From Serripes groenlandicus (taxonomy: Eukaryota; Mollusca; Bivalvia; Cardiida; Cardiidae), in assembly GCA_031761405.1 (NCBI GenBank), contig JASEVX010000011.1, positions 13,888,996-13,952,995 of the forward strand: a stretch of 64,000 bases of DNA, written 5' to 3'. This document shows, piece after piece, positions 63,174 to 64,000 of this stretch. The notes below the pieces were generated by a model. That model searched no databases, was not told the origin of the DNA, and saw only the letters and a program-made list of their open reading frames with translations. Both the position numbers and the translations under genes were made by a program. Numbering within the stretch: the stretch's first letter is position 1; each line of letters begins with the position of its first letter.

Positions 63174-63256
63174 ATGGGGCGAAGGCAGCCAGTGTGGATT
63201 CGCCACTAATGTGTAAAAACCCAAACTGCGAGAGTCTTGCACCAGATGCCATCAAG
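63174..63256 (+). CDS. Putative internal exon of a host gene
   Basis: The acceptor TATATTTTGTAG, with a long T-rich tract before it, and the donor AAG|GTAAGA bound an 83 bp exon (two bases completing a codon plus 27 codons). It encodes SVDSPLMCKNPNCESLAPDA flanked by GAKAA and IK. The CKNPNC pair could belong to a zinc-binding or disulphide region. I do not recognise the family. The 3' 17 bp and the splice donor are duplicated at 63691. Best host-exon candidate in the window together with 52.7 kb. Confidence 0.5.
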
Positions 63257-63359
63257 GTAAGAAAAATATACAATATATACTTTTCCTTCATTCTGAAGAG
63301 CATTGTCATTGACGAGTTCTCTCCCTTTTTTTTCTTAAACTTGATTTGGGGCTAGTTTT

Positions 63360-63690
63360 TCTAGGGTCTTTAACTATATATACATTTGACCCTATATGTA
63401 CTTAGAAATACCTATACATTTGACCCACTATGTACTTGGAAATACCTCTACATTTGACCCACTATGAACTTGGAAAAAATATACGCATGACCCATTATGT
63501 ACTGGGGAAAATATACATTTGACCCACTATGTACTCAGGGAAGCATACATTTGACCCGCTATGCACTGGGAAACAACTATACATTTGACCCTCTATGTAC
63601 TTGGAAACAACTATACATTTGACCCACTATGTACTTGGAAAAACTATAAATTTGACCCACTATGTACTGACGAAAAACCTATACATCTGT
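63360..63690 (+). repeat. Tandem repeat, about 30-34 bp unit, first block
   Basis: Units of ATACATTTGACCCACTATGT and ACTTGGAAAA, about ten copies with length variation. It lies in the intron after the 63.2 kb exon. Confidence 0.85.
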
Positions 63691-63800
63691 CACCAGACGC
63701 CATCAAGGTAAGAAATATATATAATATTTATTCCTTCATTCTGATGTTCATTGTCATTGTCGAGTTCTCTCCAACGGACTTGAGTTGGGGCTAGTTTTTC
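63691..63800 (+). pseudogene. Duplicated exon end and splice donor
   Basis: CACCAGACGCCATCAAG|GTAAG copies 63240-63256 with one substitution; the following intron sequence (TTCCTTCATTCTGATG, TTGTCATTG.CGAGTTCTCTCC, GGGGCTAGTTTTTCTA) matches 63283-63360. The copy lacks the acceptor and the first ~65 bp of the exon. Confidence 0.75.
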
Positions 63801-63804
63801 TAAT

Positions 63805-64000
63805 TGGTTTAACTATACATTTGACCCACCATGTACATGAAATATCTATAATTTTTGAACTTGGAAAGAAATTATACATTTGACCCATTATGTACTGGGG
63901 AAACTATACATTTGACCCACTATGTGCTTGGAAAAGCTATACTTTTGACCCACTATATACTTGGGAAAAATTATACATTTGACCCTCTATCTACTTGAAA
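63805..64000 (+). repeat. Tandem repeat, second block of the 30-34 bp unit
   Basis: The same ATACATTTGACCCACTATGT unit resumes after the duplicated exon end and runs off the window. Blocks one and two are both preceded by the intron start, so exon end plus array were duplicated together. Confidence 0.85.

Overview
This is repeat-rich nuclear DNA from a eukaryote. I see no operons, ribosome binding sites, rRNA or plasmid/phage genes. It has spliced genes, tRNA-headed SINEs with (AATC)n tails, a DIRS retrotransposon, satellites and dense short DNA transposons. The SINE body, the Helitron2/Helentron-like elements and the extreme density of short repeats suggest a lophotrochozoan, most likely a bivalve mollusc. 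Species-level identity is inference only.

Layout. 0-13 kb: SINEs, TTAA-type MITEs and three satellite arrays (a 62-66 bp unit, a 159/160 bp unit derived from a SINE body, and a 36 bp unit). Two of these arrays share homologous right flanks. A 1.5 kb long-inverted-repeat element lies at 8.8-10.3 kb. 13-25 kb: mostly MITE family A (TTAA target, CCCTTTCCC ends), hairpin elements and one possible exon (14.1 kb). 25-28.6 kb: three Helitron2-like non-autonomous elements. 28.6-40.5 kb: a three-layer nest. A family A MITE is split by a DIRS element with inverted terminal repeats, an internal complementary region, gag, RT/RNase H and tyrosine recombinase. The recombinase gene is itself split by a 4,842 bp hAT-like transposon whose 7-exon, 792-residue transposase can be followed without a frameshift or stop. 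40-51 kb: more family A MITEs and a composite Helitron2-like block (45.8-50.4 kb) with nested copies. 51-64 kb: a GGGATCCCA minisatellite, a candidate minus-strand host gene (last exon 52.7 kb, possible CRE promoter and first exon 55.5-55.6 kb), more Helitron2-like elements and, near the right edge, a plausible host exon (63.2 kb) whose 3' splice-junction region is duplicated 450 bp downstream.

How the parts work together. The only complete mobilising protein visible is the hAT-like transposase. The DIRS RT/RNase H frame is open, but its gag has a one-base shift and its recombinase is interrupted, so this copy should be dead. All MITEs, SINEs and Helitron2-like elements here are non-autonomous and would need proteins encoded elsewhere. 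Nested insertions give relative ages: MITE A before DIRS before hAT; SINE before MITE C; the 45.8 kb Helitron2-like element before the two inside it. All identifications are by eye; no database search was run.
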